From contig JAHGAU010000015.1 of assembly GCA_019925105.1 (NCBI GenBank), positions 930,001-994,000 on the forward strand: a DNA stretch of 64,000 bases, in the 5' to 3' direction. Position numbers and translations under genes: made by a program. Source of the DNA: Niebla homalea. Its lineage: Eukaryota > Ascomycota > Lecanoromycetes > Lecanorales > Ramalinaceae. The notes beneath the pieces are model-generated. The model was not told where the DNA came from. It worked only from the letters and a program-made list of their open reading frames with translations, and did no database searches. This document shows, one piece after another, positions 11,051 through 24,399 of this stretch (position 1 is the first letter of the stretch; each line of letters starts with the position of its first letter).

Positions 11051-12720
11051 ATGGCGACGAACAAAGGGACCCCAGAGGTCCAAAACGATACGTATATGCA
11101 TAGCTTTAGCGATAGTAAGGAAAGTATATTAAGTGCGATAAGTGGAAGTAGCGTGGTGGTTAAGAATAAGGTGGTAAACGGGTAAGTAACCTATATTAAC
11201 AGAAACGGCGATAATATATATGGGTAATATAATAATAATAAGCCGGATAACGCTTAAAATAAATAAGGAAATTAAGGTTAATAGAATACGTATATTAAAG
11301 CGTATAAAATACGTAATAATAATACAGAAATAATAAGTAAATAAGGGGGTAAGAAAACCGGTATAATATTAATAATAAACGGTATAAACGGGGGGAAAGG
11401 GCAGGAAAACCGTAATAAAAGTATTATTAAGGATATATAAAAAGGAAATAAAGTTAATAAGGAAGATAAAACCTTAAAAAATTAAAGGTAAAAAACGGAG
11501 ATAATACGTTGCCCAATAAATAAAGGTGAAAGGACGGTAAGGGAAATAATAAAAACCTTAAAAAGACTCTTTATAATAAAGTAAAAGGATATTATATTAA
11601 AAACCTAACTAATATTACGGATTAAGTTAAAAAACGTAAAGGACTTTTACGTAAAAATAGGGGTAAAATTAAGGGAAACAGAACGGTTATAGAATTCTTA
11701 AAAGGCAGTAGTAAAAGTATTAATAAAAAGTAAAAACGGTGGCTTAAAATTAAATATATAAGGTAAAAATATAAAAACGGCGGCCCTTTAAATAAAAGAA
11801 AATTAAATAATAAAGATAATAAAGGGAATACCTACGGCAGAGAATAAAAGGATAACGGAGGAAAAAACGGCCGTATTAAAAAAAAATAAAAATAATAACG
11901 GTCCGCTTATTTAATAATAAGGAAAAAAACGTAACGGTAAAAATAAACCCGTTATAATTAATAAAAACTTTTAAGGTAATAACGGAACCGTTAATAAAAT
12001 AAATTATTATAATACGTAAATTATAAAATAAGGATATTTTTTTTAATATAGTATTTTTAAAAACGAAAGAAAACTTAAAGAAATTTAAAGCTTAAGTTAA
12101 TAAGGGAGAATATAAGTTAATTAAGGTTTTAAGGTAATCGTTTACCGTTATAATAAATAAGATATACCTATTACGTTTTAAAGAAACCGAGAAAAAAACT
12201 ACGTTAAAGAATATAGAAAGGGAGAATATAGTTTTTTACTTAAAACTTAAAATTATTAATTATAAACTTCCGCCGGTAATAAAAAGATTTAACTCCTTAA
12301 GATATATAAAAAAGTACTTTACCGTTATATTAAGTATAACGTTAATAAAGATATATAATAACGTCTTAAATAAAAGGATTATTAAAGGGGATTTCTTAAA
12401 ATAACTTAATTATAAAATAAAACGGTTAATATTTATTAATATTTTAAGTATTAAAACTATAAATATATTATTATAAAATGCCTTAATATTATAAAATATA
12501 CGGTTTATATTAAAGGTTATAATATCCATAAATATATAAAGTTAATAATTAAAAGGCTTATAAAGGGTACGTTTAAATATACCGTATATAATAAGGAGGG
12601 ATACTTAATATAGGATTTTAAATATATAATAAGAATTAAGGAGATTAAACGTAAGGAGATCCGGATAATTATAAAAATCTAATAGTATAATATATACGAA
12701 ATTAATTTAATAAATTAATT
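11051..12720 (+). pseudogene. LC ORF1 (LINE gag-like protein)
   Basis: The N-terminus reads MATNKGTPEVQNDTYM and stays open for 47 codons until TAA at 11192 (from CAA/CAG). The middle part, about 12000-12400, shows KENLKKFKA and YFTVILSITLIKIYNN, typical of the region before the knuckles in fungal LINE ORF1. From 12476 the frame reads KCLN..KYTVYIKGYN and later VYNKEGYLI, that is, C-C-H-C knuckles with Cys and His changed to Tyr or neighbours by G-to-A/C-to-T. It ends with KEIKRKEIR. Role by family: RNA-binding chaperone. Confidence 0.8.
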
Positions 12721-12739
12721 AAAAATAACCTTAAAATAT

Positions 12740-15700
12740 AAGCTTAATTAATTAAATAATAAAAGGTAAATAATAATAAAAAAAGAAAGCTCTTTATAAT
12801 CTTAACCTTAAAAACCGGCCGTTTTACGTTTTTAATAATAATTAAGAAAATATTAAATTAAAAAATATTTAACTTTAATAAAAAGTCTATAACTTAAACA
12901 GATATAGAAAAAGGAGCCTTTATAAAGGTTAATATATAATATATTAACGTTTTTAAGAGTAATATAATATAACGTTTATAACGAAAGAATTAAAGCCGTA
13001 ATATTAATATTTAAGTTTAAAGAAATTAAAAACGTTAACGTTATAATAATATAAGAATTATTATATAATTTATATATATATTTATTTATTAACCTAAAAA
13101 AGGGGTTTTATTTAACCTTTAAGGGGGATAAGATAATTAAAATATACTTCTTTATAAATAAGCGGTTCAATATAAATAATTAAAATATTACTTATTATAA
13201 TAAAAACCTTTATATATTCTATATTATAAAAGAAAAGGACTTAAAAAATAACCTTAATATCTATAATATATATAATCCGCCGCCAGTTAATAAAAAAGAA
13301 CCTTTTATAATACCGTTACTTAAAAAGGTCTTAATTACTTTAAGTGAATATATATTATTTAAAGACTTTAATTTATATTATTATATATAAAATAAGGAAA
13401 AACGTATAATAAATTATATTAAATTGGATAACCTATTAATAATTATTATTTAAATTAACCTCTTATTATTAATATTATAAGGGATTATTACGTAAGAAAG
13501 TTATAAATTTAAAATAACGATTAATCTAGCCTTTAATATAAAAAAGGTTATTAACACGGTTATAATATATAAACTATAAAAGGACTTAAAATATGGTTTA
13601 GATTATATACCGATATAAATAATTTTAAATTAAGCCGTTAATACGATTATATTATTACCGGTAAAGAAAATATAAAAAATAACTAAGGAAACGGAGGTTT
13701 ATATAAAAACGGAGGAAATAATAATATAATTTACGGACCTCCCTTAATTAAATAATAAAGACCGGATTAATTTCTTTATAAAATGAATAATAAAAGTATT
13801 AAATAAAGTAATTAATAAGGTTATCCCAATAATAAAATCCTCTTAAAGAGTTAAAACCTATTAAAATAAAGGATATATAATCGTAATTATAAAGGCGAAA
13901 AGGTTAATTAAATAAACTTTTAAATATAAAAATTAAGAAATACTTAATTAATTAAGGATTACTTAAAAAGAAAAAAAGAGGATTATTAAGAAAATTAAGT
14001 AAATATACTTTTAATTTATAATATATAACTTAACGGTTTTACCTCGTAATATCTAGAAATTAATAAAGTATAATAGAAAATAAAATAGGAAATTAAAGCT
14101 TATCTTTAAATTCCTGCCTTTTAAAAAACCCGATAATATATTAATTAATACCTTTAACGGTAAAATTAAGGCCCTTAAAAAGTATTTTTCCCCCTCCGTT
14201 AAAAATTAATTTAAACGATATTAATAACGTTTTATACTTTAACCCTATATTAATAAATAAGGTAATAAAATAAGATATAATAATTAAAACGATTAATAAA
14301 TTAAAGAAGGATAAAGCCCCGGGACTAAATAAGATTCTTAATAAATTCCTAATAATAATAACCTTATTTTTTAAAAAAGTCTTTATTTATTTCTTTTAAA
14401 TATATCTTAATATTAATTATTACTTACGTAAATTTAAGGAAATAAAAATAATTATCTTTAAGAAGTTTATTAAGCCGGATTACTTTAAGGTAAAGTCTTA
14501 TAAACTTATTATATTCTTATATACGTTAAAGAAAACCTTAAAAATAATAATAATAAAGATCCTTAATAATTATATAAAAAATTATAAACTTCTCCTTAAT
14601 TAATAAATAAAAGTAAGGAGAAATCGGTTAATAAAAATAACCCTTAAAGGATTAATTAATAACGTATATATAATATAAGGTTACGGGAAAAAATATATTA
14701 TAAATCTTCTTTCTTTTAATATTATAAATATTTTTAATAAAATAAATTATTAAAAATTATTATATAACTTAAGGAAAAAAAGGATATTACCCTTCTTAAT
14801 TAAGTAAATGAAAAGTTTTTTAAATAATTAAGTTATATTAATTAATTCAAGATAAAAAATAAACTTAATAAAGCCCGCTATAACGGGGATTCCTTAAGGA
14901 TTATTTATTTCTTTTATATTATTTTTATTTTTTAACGGTTTATTAATTAAAAAGCTCATTAAGTTAAAATAAAAGATTTAAATTAGAAACTTTATTAACG
15001 ATATTTATTTTTTAGTTTATAATACCTTTATATATATAAATTATTTAAAATTAAAATAAACTTATAAAATTTATCTTTAATAAGTAAAAACTTATAAAAC
15101 TTAATTTACGCTATATAAATATAAACTTATTTATATAATTAAGAACTTAAAACTATACGATATAATAGTTATAATAAACTTAAGTAAAGTTACGGTAAAG
15201 CCAGATACCAATATTAAAGTCTTTAACCTTTAAATAAATAAAAAGCTTAATTAAAAAAATTATATAAAAAAAATTTAAAAGAAAATAACTTTATAAGAAA
15301 AAGGCCTTATTTATCTTACCGTATTAATATAAGGAGTTATATTATAAAAGGCCCGGATTATTTATTAGGCTATAATAAAGTTAATTATAATATACGTTAC
15401 GGTTATTTAATATATATTTAAGGGTATTTTAAGATATAAAAAAAGCTTATTTAAATATTATAGAAAGTCCAGAATCGGTATTTAAAAATAATTAATAATA
15501 CTTATAAAGTAATCTTTATCCCGGTATTAAAATTTAAGGTTTTTATACCGTTAATTAAAGTCTTATTAAATTAAATAGTTACTTAAATAAAATTAAAGAA
15601 ATATATATATTTAATTATAATAATAAGAAACGGGTAAATCCGCCAGAATCTTAATAAATTTAAAGTTAAAAAGAATAAATTAAAAATATTTATCTCTTTT

Positions 15701-16590
15701 TTTATTAAGATAAAGTAAGAATAAACGGAGAAAAAGGTTAATTTTACCGATATTCCGGAAATTAACTTAAACGGGTATAAACTCCCGTTAAGCGTAAAAA
15801 AAACCGAGATTAAAAGGATTTAAAGAATAAAAGCTATAGTAATTACCTTATAAACTATAATAAAATAAATTAAACGTTAACGGAAATATAAGGACTTTAT
15901 ATTTTAAAATTATTATTATTTAACTTTTAACGATAAAAAGATTATTAATAAGTATCTCCGTTATTATAATATTATAAAGAAAAGTAATAACGTATTAACG
16001 ATTTAACTCCGGATAAATAAAAATAATTTAATTTATTTCTTATTTATTATATATATTAAGGGTCGGATAAATACCGGATATAAATATAAATAAAGGAAAT
16101 AAGATATTATATATATCCTTATTTTTTATCTTTTATTTACGGAAATTAAATTAAGACTTATCGTAAAAGTTAATATTTATAATTATTATTAAATATTATT
16201 TATAAAATAAGGTATCCGGGTAACCGTTAAGTTTATAATATTTACCGGATTATTATTATAATTTAATTTTATTATAAAGATAAATAAGATTACCGAAAAC
16301 CTTACGGAGAAGGCCCGTTACCGGTTAAAAAAAAAAAAAAAAACGGAAACCGGTTATATTAATTATATAAACCGGAAAGTATCTTTTATAACCATAAGGA
16401 TATAATAATAAATATTTATTAAAAGTTTTTAAAAGAATTAACGGCGATAATAATATAAAAAAGATATATATTAAATACGTAAATATTAATAAGGATATTT
16501 AAAAATATTATATAAGATTAAAGTAATATAAATATATAAAGGTATAAAAAAGTAATAAGTTTAAGGATAACCCCTATAAGGATATAATCG
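12740..16590 (+). pseudogene. LC ORF2 (AP-endonuclease, reverse transcriptase, probable RNase H)
   Basis: Endonuclease: YNPPPVNKKEPF at about 13271, FKDFNLYYYI at about 13355 (family LLGDFNLHH) and TINLAFN at about 13515 (family TIDLVF). RT: KAPGLNKI at 14314 and KPDYFKVKSYKLI at about 14468 (family KPDY..PKSYRPI). The active-site block reads NDIYFLVYNT at 14997 where DDVxxL is expected, so the first catalytic Asp is now Asn. Gly, Pro and Asp at motif positions survive where codons lack CpA. Dozens of stops are all TAA/TAG. RNase H is expected around 15700-16300, but I could not read its motif with certainty. Confidence 0.82.
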
Positions 16591-17316
16591 TAATATTACG
16601 GATTTTCTTAAGGGAGTTAAAATATAAGAAATATATAAATAAATTATTATTCTTTAAACGGTTATTAATATCCTTTACTTTAAGGGATAAAGGGTAGAGG
16701 CCTGGTAAACGCCGGTTTTTGCCTTAACGTTATAAGTATCAGGTTTTTATAGTTATTAATAAGGTTAAAAGGCCGCGTATTAAGGAACGCCGGAATTAAC
16801 CTAGCTAGACCCGTAATATAAATCAATCAATCAATTAAGTATATAAATATTAATAAAGATATTTAAAGGCGTTACGTAAAGTTAAAATAATATAAATAAA
16901 TAAAAAAACGGAAAAGTAATAAGTTTAAAAGTAACCTTTATAAGGATACGGTTATAATATTATGGATTTTCTTAAGGGAATTAAAATATAAGAAGTATAT
17001 AAATAGATTATTACTTTTTAAACGGCCGTTAATATCCTTTATTTTAAGGGATAAAGAATAAAGGCTTAATAAACGCCGGTTTTTACCTTAACGTTATAAG
17101 TATTAGGTTTTTATAATTACTAGTAAAGTTAAAAGGCCGCGTATTAAAAAACGCCGGAATTAACTTAGCTAGATCCGTAGTATAAATCAATCAATCAATC
17201 AATCAATAATAAAGGACTTAATAAAGAATATATTAAAATACGTAACGTATAAAAATAATAATTACTTAACGTAAGACCAATAGTATATAATAAAGGTTAA
17301 AAAAATTTAATGTAAG

Positions 17317-17479
17317 TGTTAAGAATGAGTGTGTCTAATATATATGATTGATTATCTAGCGAGGTAGGTGGCTATGGATTTGAGTGAGTGCGCGCCAAGA
17401 CCCCCGCGGAAGCTACCCGCTATGCCCATGCATACCGCAAACCGTGATGCTATGTACTTAGAGACTCAGTTCTCTAACA
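17317..17479 (-). repeat. Solo LTR of family F4
   Basis: 163 bp with perfect 5-bp TSD gtaag (17312-17316, 17480-17484) in LA. It is un-RIPed and GC-rich relative to its surroundings (gcgcgccaagacccccgcgg). On the minus strand it reads TGTTAGAGAACTGAG...CTTGGCGCGCACTCAC...TTCTTAACA, so the CTTGGCGC core and following CACTCA line up with families F1-F3. Orientation is based on that match. No full-length F4 element lies in the window. Confidence 0.88.
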
Positions 17480-18879
17480 GTAAGGAAATTAGGATAATAA
17501 TTAAGGTTTAACGTTATAATTTATATAAATTTAAACTAATAAAATAGTTAAAAATAATCTTAAGATATAAACGGAGCCCGTTAAATAAAAAAGGATAAAA
17601 CGTAATAATTAATAACGTAAAAAAAAAGCTTATAACGATAATAACCCTTAAGGCTAGCCGCTTAATCGGGATAATTATTTAAAAAAAAAACCGGGATAAA
17701 TAACGCTTAACTTTAAAAAAAACGGTTTATATAAATAGAAGTTAACGGAGAAAACTTAATAGAAATTAATATATAATACGTTTATACTTTTAAAAGTAAT
17801 ATAATATAATATATATAAAAAAGTAATTAAAGCTATAATATTAATATTTAAATTTAAAAAAATAAAGGATATTAATATTATAATAATATAAAAACCGCCG
17901 TATAACCTATATATATACTTTTTAATTAATACGGGAAATAATTTTTATTTAACCTTTTTAAAAATAAAAAAGATACGGATATATTTCTTTATAAATAAAA
18001 GGTTAAATATAAATAATTAAAACGTTACTTATTACGGAAAGAATCTATATATATTCTAAATTATATAAAAAAGAAATATTAAGGAAAGCTTAAATATTTA
18101 TAACGTATATAATCCGCCGTTAATTAATAAAAAGAAACCCTTTATAATTTTATTACTTAAGGATATTATAATTATACTTAATAAATACCTTTTAATAAAA
18201 AACTTTAATCTTTATTATATTAAATAAAATAAAGAAAAATATATAATTAATTTTGTTAAGTTTAAAGAATTATTAATAATTATTACCCGGTTTAATTTCA
18301 TATTATTAACGTTAAAAAAAATTATAACATAAAAAGGTTAAAAATTTAGGATTACGATTAATTTAACGTTTAATTTAAAAGATATTATTAATATAGTTAT
18401 TATATATAAATTATAAAAGGACTTAAAATATAACTCGGACTATATACCGATATAAATAACCTTAAATTAAACCGTTAATATAACCTTATTACCACCAGTA
18501 AAAAAAACGTAAAAAATAATTAAAAAAATTAAAATTTATATAAAAACAGAGGAAACGGTAATATAGTTTACGGACCTCCCTTAATTAAATAATAAAGACC
18601 GGATTAACTTCTTTATAAAATAAATAATAAAGGTATTAAATAAAATAATTAATAAAATAATTCCGTTAATACAATTTTTTTAAAAAGTTAAAACCTATTA
18701 AAATAAAAAATATATAATTACGATTATAAAAATAAAAAGGTTAATTAAGTAAACTTTTAAATATAGGAATTAAGAAATACTTAATTAATTAAGAATTACT
18801 TGAAAAAAAAAAGAAAACTATTAAGAAAGTTAAGTAAATATACTTTTAATTTACGGTATATAACTTAACGGTCTTATTT

Positions 18880-19018
18880 TATAGTAAGAATAGATAGGAA
18901 GGAAGGAAAGAGCAAAAGTGATGAAATAGTAGGTGGCAATGGAGTGTAATTGAAGATAGGCCGTAGCCCTTATATAAGTTAGTAAAGTATAGGTTGCTTA
19001 TTATAGTAATCCGTTATA
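18880..19018 (-). repeat. GM 3' LTR
   Basis: From tatagtaagaatag (TGTAG before RIP) to taatccgttata (GTTACA before RIP). It is much less RIP-mutated than the internal sequence (gcaaaagtgatgaaatagtaggtggcaatggagtg). On the minus strand it contains a TATA-like TATATAAG (18969-18976), plausible as the U3 promoter. The outer boundary is uncertain by a few bases because the partner LTR and TSD lie outside the window. Confidence 0.65.
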
Positions 19019-19035
19019 TCCTTTTTTTTTTTAAA
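19019..19035 (-). other. Polypurine tract of GM
   Basis: Immediately inside the LTR the minus strand reads ctttaaaaaaaaaaagga, a purine run in the expected place for plus-strand priming. It supports both the LTR end and minus orientation. Confidence 0.65.
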
Positions 19036-22000
19036 GTATATATAAATTGATTTTACCCTTAATTAATTCTTTTAATGTTTTTCTTCTTTTATATACTTAT
19101 CCGCAAGTTTTATATCTTTTATACTTTCCCCCTTTTTAACTCCCTTTATAACGAAATACTGCCTCCTGTATTATTATGTTTTAAATTATATTATATTTAT
19201 TTATATATATTTTAATTATATATATACCGCTTATAATACTTTTTTAATAATTTAAATCATTATAAATATAAAAGTTAAAAAGGTATTAACGTAATAATAA
19301 CTTGCCTTTATTCCTTTTATAATAAAATTTATTCCTTTAATATTACGTATTATTAATAAATAGTTCTTATCTTTTAATACCATTTATATATATATTTACT
19401 TACCCCTTTTATAACCTTATTCTTAAGTCTTATTTAATAGTAATAAATAGGTATATTAAGACTTAATTTTCTTGGGGGCAACCCCTTGGTTTTATTATTT
19501 TAACTTATTAATAACGGTAACCTTAATACTTTACGTCCATTTATTTTAGGGTTTAAACTGCCTATATTTATATTTTCCTTAAATATAATACGCTTAATCT
19601 ATATAAGGGTATAATACGCTTTATTCCGCTTATTAAAAGATTATAGATACCGCCTTTTATAAAAATCGGGCCTTATAACTGGTTATTCTTTACCTTAGTC
19701 CTTTATTTATATACTTTTAATATTTCTTTTAATCCCGTTATTATTAAGTATATTTTAAGTAAATTCGTTACGTAACTTTAAGTACGTTTTAAGAAGGGTT
19801 AATTGTTTAAATAAGCTTTATTTAAATTTCATCTTATAAATTTTAATGTTTTTTTATTAATATATTTAAGATAATACTATATATAACTGCCCAGCTTATA
19901 TCCGTCTATTAATATTATCTTTATATCGGTTTATTATATTGGCCTCAAAAAAGTAATTAAAAAAAATAATAATTTATTATAGTTATTATTATTTATATAT
20001 TATTACTTAAGAAAATAAAGGAAAGAAAAAAAATAGGTATTTATTAATCTTCGGATAGCTTTTTAACCTTTATATAAACTCTTTTAACGCTTAATATTAT
20101 ACTTAATAATATTTATTGAAAATATATTTTTTATTATAATTTTTAATATTTATTTTTATTTACTTATATGCTTTTCCCTTAATTAATTAATATATTAAGT
20201 ACCCTTAAGGTTATATTTACTTATAAATAAAATATATTTTCGTATTCTCTTAATAACTTATATATAATCGTTTTAATATAGGTATTTGTAGAAAGTATAT
20301 TAAAAAAGGTTTCTTTTAAATATAATAATATTACTTATTATTTTTATTAAGTTCCGTCTTAACTGGTTCCGTTAATAAATAGGACATTAAAGGTAATGTC
20401 TAATTATTTATTTATTTAATAATTATATTATATAATCGTTTATTTTGTTTTTTTCGTTTATTATTTTTTTTCTTACTTTTTTAAATTATTTTATTTCTTT
20501 AACTTTTTTAATCTTTAACTTTTTTTATACTTTAATTAACTTATTTTAAATTTAACTTAATTTTATACTTAATTATTAATTATCCTTTTAAAAGTATATA
20601 TAAATTTATAACCTTAATATCGGTTATTTATTTTATATTTATATTAACTTCCTTATAGTTTTTTCAGAATTTTTAATTTAAATTATATTAATTAAAATTA
20701 TTTTTATTATATTTTTATACCTTAAAAAACGTACCTTAATTATTAATTTTATTAAATTAAATAAATATATCTTTATTATTATTAAGGTTTATTTAGATAT
20801 TAATTAAATAATTTATTTAAAGTTATATCCGTTAATCTTTTATAACCTTAGCCTATTTTAACTTTCTTACTTTTAAGAGCTTCTTATAGTATATATTTAA
20901 GTTTATATCTTTTATATATATAAAGGTATTTAAGCGTATACCCGGTATTAATAAATTAATAGCGGTTATCGTTTTACCTTTATTAATTACTATTATATTA
21001 AAGGTTTATTAAATAACGCTTATTTAAATTATATTTTTAAGTATTAACCAGGCGATTATAATTTTTACTTAAATATATATAAATTAATTTACTTTTTATT
21101 TAATTACTATTAATTCTTTTTTATAGATTTTTAATATTAAAATATAATTTAAGTTATTTTTTTTTTTTTTAATACGTTATATATTATTTAATCCCGATAT
21201 TAATCGTGGATCTAATATAAAAAATTATACGTATTTTATAGTTAATTATAATTTATAATTAACTTAATAACTATAGTTTTAATAAATACTCCCTTTTTCG
21301 TCCTTTATATCTATTATCCGATTATTATTATTATAGCTTTTTTTTAATCTTTAATTATCTCATTTTATTACTTAATTATTCTAATAATCTTAATTATTCC
21401 GTTTATCTTTTTTATTTTCCGCTTAATTAATTTAATTATTTATATTGCCTTTTTTTCGTCCGTTTATTTAATCGACTTTTTTAATTTAAACGCGTTAATT
21501 ATCTCCGCGTTAATCCGGCTTTACCGGTATCGCCGGTTTATCTTAGTCGTACGAGCCTGGTTAATATAAGAAGGCCCGTATAAAACATAGTCTATCCCCT
21601 TTAAAGACTAATACCTTAACGTAATTACGTAAATAATTACTTAAGAAAAAATAATATTATTTATCCGACTTAAATTTAACCAAGGATATTTTTAATTTAA
21701 ATATTAATAATCCCGACCTTAATAAATTATTTCTCATTCTTATATATAAAGTAATTATTAACCGGTTCCTTATTTAAACGATATACTTACTTAAGTTCCT
21801 TCGTTAACTTTTTTTTTTAGGTCCGCTATTCGTATTATACGCGTATAATAGCCCTTATTTATGTCGTTATAAATATTTCTCCCTTAATAAGCTTTTTCTT
21901 TTATTTTATCCCCGTATATATAATAACTTTTAAAGTCCTTAATTTAAATACGATTCCTTAATTATTCTCGCTTAAAGTTATTTCCACGGGTAATATAATT

Positions 22001-22899
22001 ATATTTTAAAAAAAGGTTTATATCCCTTTCTGACTTTATATTATTAACCTTAATAAACCTTATATTTTAAATTATTTCTAAGCTTATCGTATTTAATTTA
22101 TATTATTTAACTTTAATTAAAGACTATAATTATTATTAGTATTATTATAATTTTAATTTTAATATATGCTTTACCGATAAAGTACGTATAGAGTTATTGC
22201 GGATTAAAGCTTTAATTAATTTTTAAGTTATTTTATTAACTCTTTTGGTCGTATTACCGGGCTTATCCGTTAGGTCGCCTCTTTAATAACGGGTTATTTT
22301 CGTCTTAAATTACGTCCTTATATATATATTAATCCTTTTACTCTGTTTCCGCTTTTATTCTCAAAATAAAATAGTTAGTACGGTTTTATACCCCGTAATT
22401 ACCGTAATAAAGGATAATCTTGAATATATTTTCCTATCTTAAGGGTATACTTAAAGCCTCGGTTATTTATTATTTAAAATAATTTTTATATCTATATTAA
22501 CGGTATATTTTACCTATATTCTTAACGTAATATTTATAATAAATTTAATATTTAAACCTATAATCCGTAAGAAAAGCGTCCTTTTAAATAGATTTTTTTT
22601 AATATATAACCTTAATATTTAACTATATTTCTATTTATATATTACTTTTAATATATTCTTTCTTTCTTTTTAAGGAAATATTTTTAATTATAAATAATTA
22701 TAATTTTTTATAATTTTATTATTTTATAGTTTGTAATATAATAAATAAAAGACTATAAATAAAAAACTAAGGGCTTAATATCCCCTTATTTATACTTATT
22801 TCTTCTGAATCTTTATTACACTCCTACTTCCCTTCTTTTTTGGTTTTTCGTTTCTGATTATACTTATTAATATGGCTATTTATTCCTTTTCTTCCCCCG
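19036..22899 (-). other. GM 3' internal region, unassigned
   Basis: About 3.9 kb of pyrimidine-rich plus strand, so A/G-rich on the coding strand, lying downstream of integrase. No domain recognised. A clear remnant frame reads right to left from about 21610 to 21380: DYVLYGPSYINQARTTKINR followed by a Lys/Ile-rich stretch with TAA at probable Gln codons. This could be an integrase C-terminal extension, an extra 3' ORF or part of another nested element. Confidence 0.45.
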
Positions 22900-24150
22900 A
22901 AATATAAAAGTAAATAAAATAAAAGTATAAAGGAAACGGTATCGTATTACTCGTATATACTTCCTCCCCTTAAATTATACCATTTATGATTATAGCGGTT
23001 TCTAGAGGATTAAAGTATTCTCTATTTACGTTTTTCGGATTTTAATTTTCTTTATTATTTCCAGCTTTAACTTATCGGAGGGTCTAAAATACCCGGTATA
23101 TAGTATAAATATTTTAAGATAATCCTTATAAAATAAATTAAGTATAAAAGTTTTATTTATCCTTTTTAATATATATAAAGCTTTATACTTTCTTATAAAG
23201 CCCTTAATAATAAATAATCCGACTTAACGGGGCTTAAGTTTCTTAACATTAAAAATAAGATTCCGTTATATAATTAATTACCCTTTTTTTAGCGGGTTTT
23301 AACCTTATATTTCCTTATTATAACGTTTCTTTTATTGGTTTTTTATTACGTTTAATTTCTTTTATAATTCCTCTTTAATACTTACTTAATCTATTATAAA
23401 TCCTTGAACGGCTTTATATATTATTTCTTCTGAAAATAATATTATTCTTTTTATAATACGTATTTTAATTCTTAATTTAATTACGTTACGTTTATATATT
23501 ATATCCGGCTTAACCCCGAAAAAAATATTAATAAGGGCGTACCTTAAATATTCAATATATTTTAAGTTAATATTTAATATTGTTAATTTTCTTATTTATA
23601 CATAATTATATTTTTATTAAGTTTATGTTTTTTTATTATATTTTATTAAATTTAATTACTAGATTTTATTATACTTACTATTTTATACGTTATACTTAAT
23701 ATAAAGATAAATTAAATATTATATACTTAGAAAAAGCTTTTTATTTTTTATTTATAAATACCTTCCCGATATTTATATATATTATAATAGGGTTTAAATA
23801 ATAATTTATATATTCTTTTAATATAATAATTACGTTTTTTACTTTAATTAACGCGGTATAGAATAATTGTATAAATTATAAAAAATAATTTACTATATTA
23901 AAGACGTACTAAAAACCCCCTTATGCTTATTTAAAAGGGCCAATAAAGTCCGCCTTAAATAAGTTAAAAAAAACCTTTACCTTAATTAAACTTAATAAAA
24001 CCATATAACTTCCGTATACCCACTTTGTATAAGCTAAATACCCTTATAAATATTTCGTAATATCCTTTATTATATCTGGTTATTAATACTAATACCGTAG
24101 TTTCTTTAATATTATTTTTAATAAGAAATATCCCGCGTTATTATAAACCT
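22900..24150 (-). pseudogene. GM integrase, RIP-inactivated
   Basis: On the minus strand around 24075-23930 the frame reads DITKYL.GYLAYTKW, then VLLSLIKVKVFFNLFKADFI and GPF. This matches the end of the zinc-binding domain (Cys of C-x2-C now Tyr) and the DFIGPF motif at the start of the catalytic core. Next comes VFNIVNYFL.FI.LFYTA (family VxxxVDYFSRF), with Asp now Asn. The downstream D and E motifs toward 22900 were not resolved; the left limit is estimated. Confidence 0.72.
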
Positions 24151-24399
24151 CTTTAAATACTTATATTATCTTTTTTTTATTAAATATACCGTTTAACGCT
24201 TTTTATATTAATAAAGTAACTTATTAATAATTAAATTAAACCTATAATATATAAATTACTTATTAAATTTAATTTATTAAACCGTATTTTTTTTTAACTC
24301 TATTTTTATTTTAAGATATTTAATAATATTAATATATTAATCATCGTCTTTATAGTAAAGTAATTCCTTAAATTTTAATAATTCCATAAGCTCGTAATC

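Larger units (their letters stand above)
11012..16834 (+). mobile_element. LINE LC, complete copy inside LB
   Basis: 5823 bp with perfect 14-bp TSD ttaagtatataaat (10998-11011 and 16835-16848). It has a 39-nt 5' leader ending ttgaattatttgagg before ATG 11051, ORF1, ORF2, a 3' UTR with gatccg-type motif, and tail tcaatcaatcaa. This is the best reference copy in the window: RIP is light over the first 150 bases (gtgcgataagtggaagtagcgtggtggtt persists) and heavy beyond. The two-ORF organisation, endonuclease type and fungal context suggest the Tad clade of non-LTR retrotransposons. Confidence 0.93.
5605..17204 (+). mobile_element. LINE LB, full-length, split by LINE LC
   Basis: Perfect 13-bp TSD aataataaaggac (5592-5604 and 17205-17217) inside LA. 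The 5' leader is only 11 nt (gaaaaaagaaa) before the ATG at 5616. The body is 5605-11011 and 16849-17204, with LC between them (LC inserted at the TSD ttaagtatataaat). The tail is tcaa x5 at 17187-17204. Compared with LC it lacks about 45 bp in the endonuclease region near 7570. All coding frames are RIP-closed. Confidence 0.93.
3888..18879 (+). mobile_element. LINE LA, plus strand, interrupted four times
   Basis: Begins just upstream of ATGGCGACGAATAACGGG at 3917 and can be followed in segments 3888-5249, 5425-5604, 17218-17316 and 17480-18879. The breaks are a solo LTR, LINE LB, a second solo LTR and then the GM element. Each segment continues the LINE consensus seen in LC without loss apart from the duplicated target bases. 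LA stops around the middle of ORF2, just before the RT, where GM inserted. The rest must lie right of the window. The 5' boundary is approximate (3885-3916), because bases upstream of the ATG differ in every copy. Confidence 0.85.

Noticed and set aside
17187..17204. CRISPR-like or satellite short repeat (tcaa runs)
   Set aside because: Only 2-5 units, always at LINE 3' ends, with no spacers.
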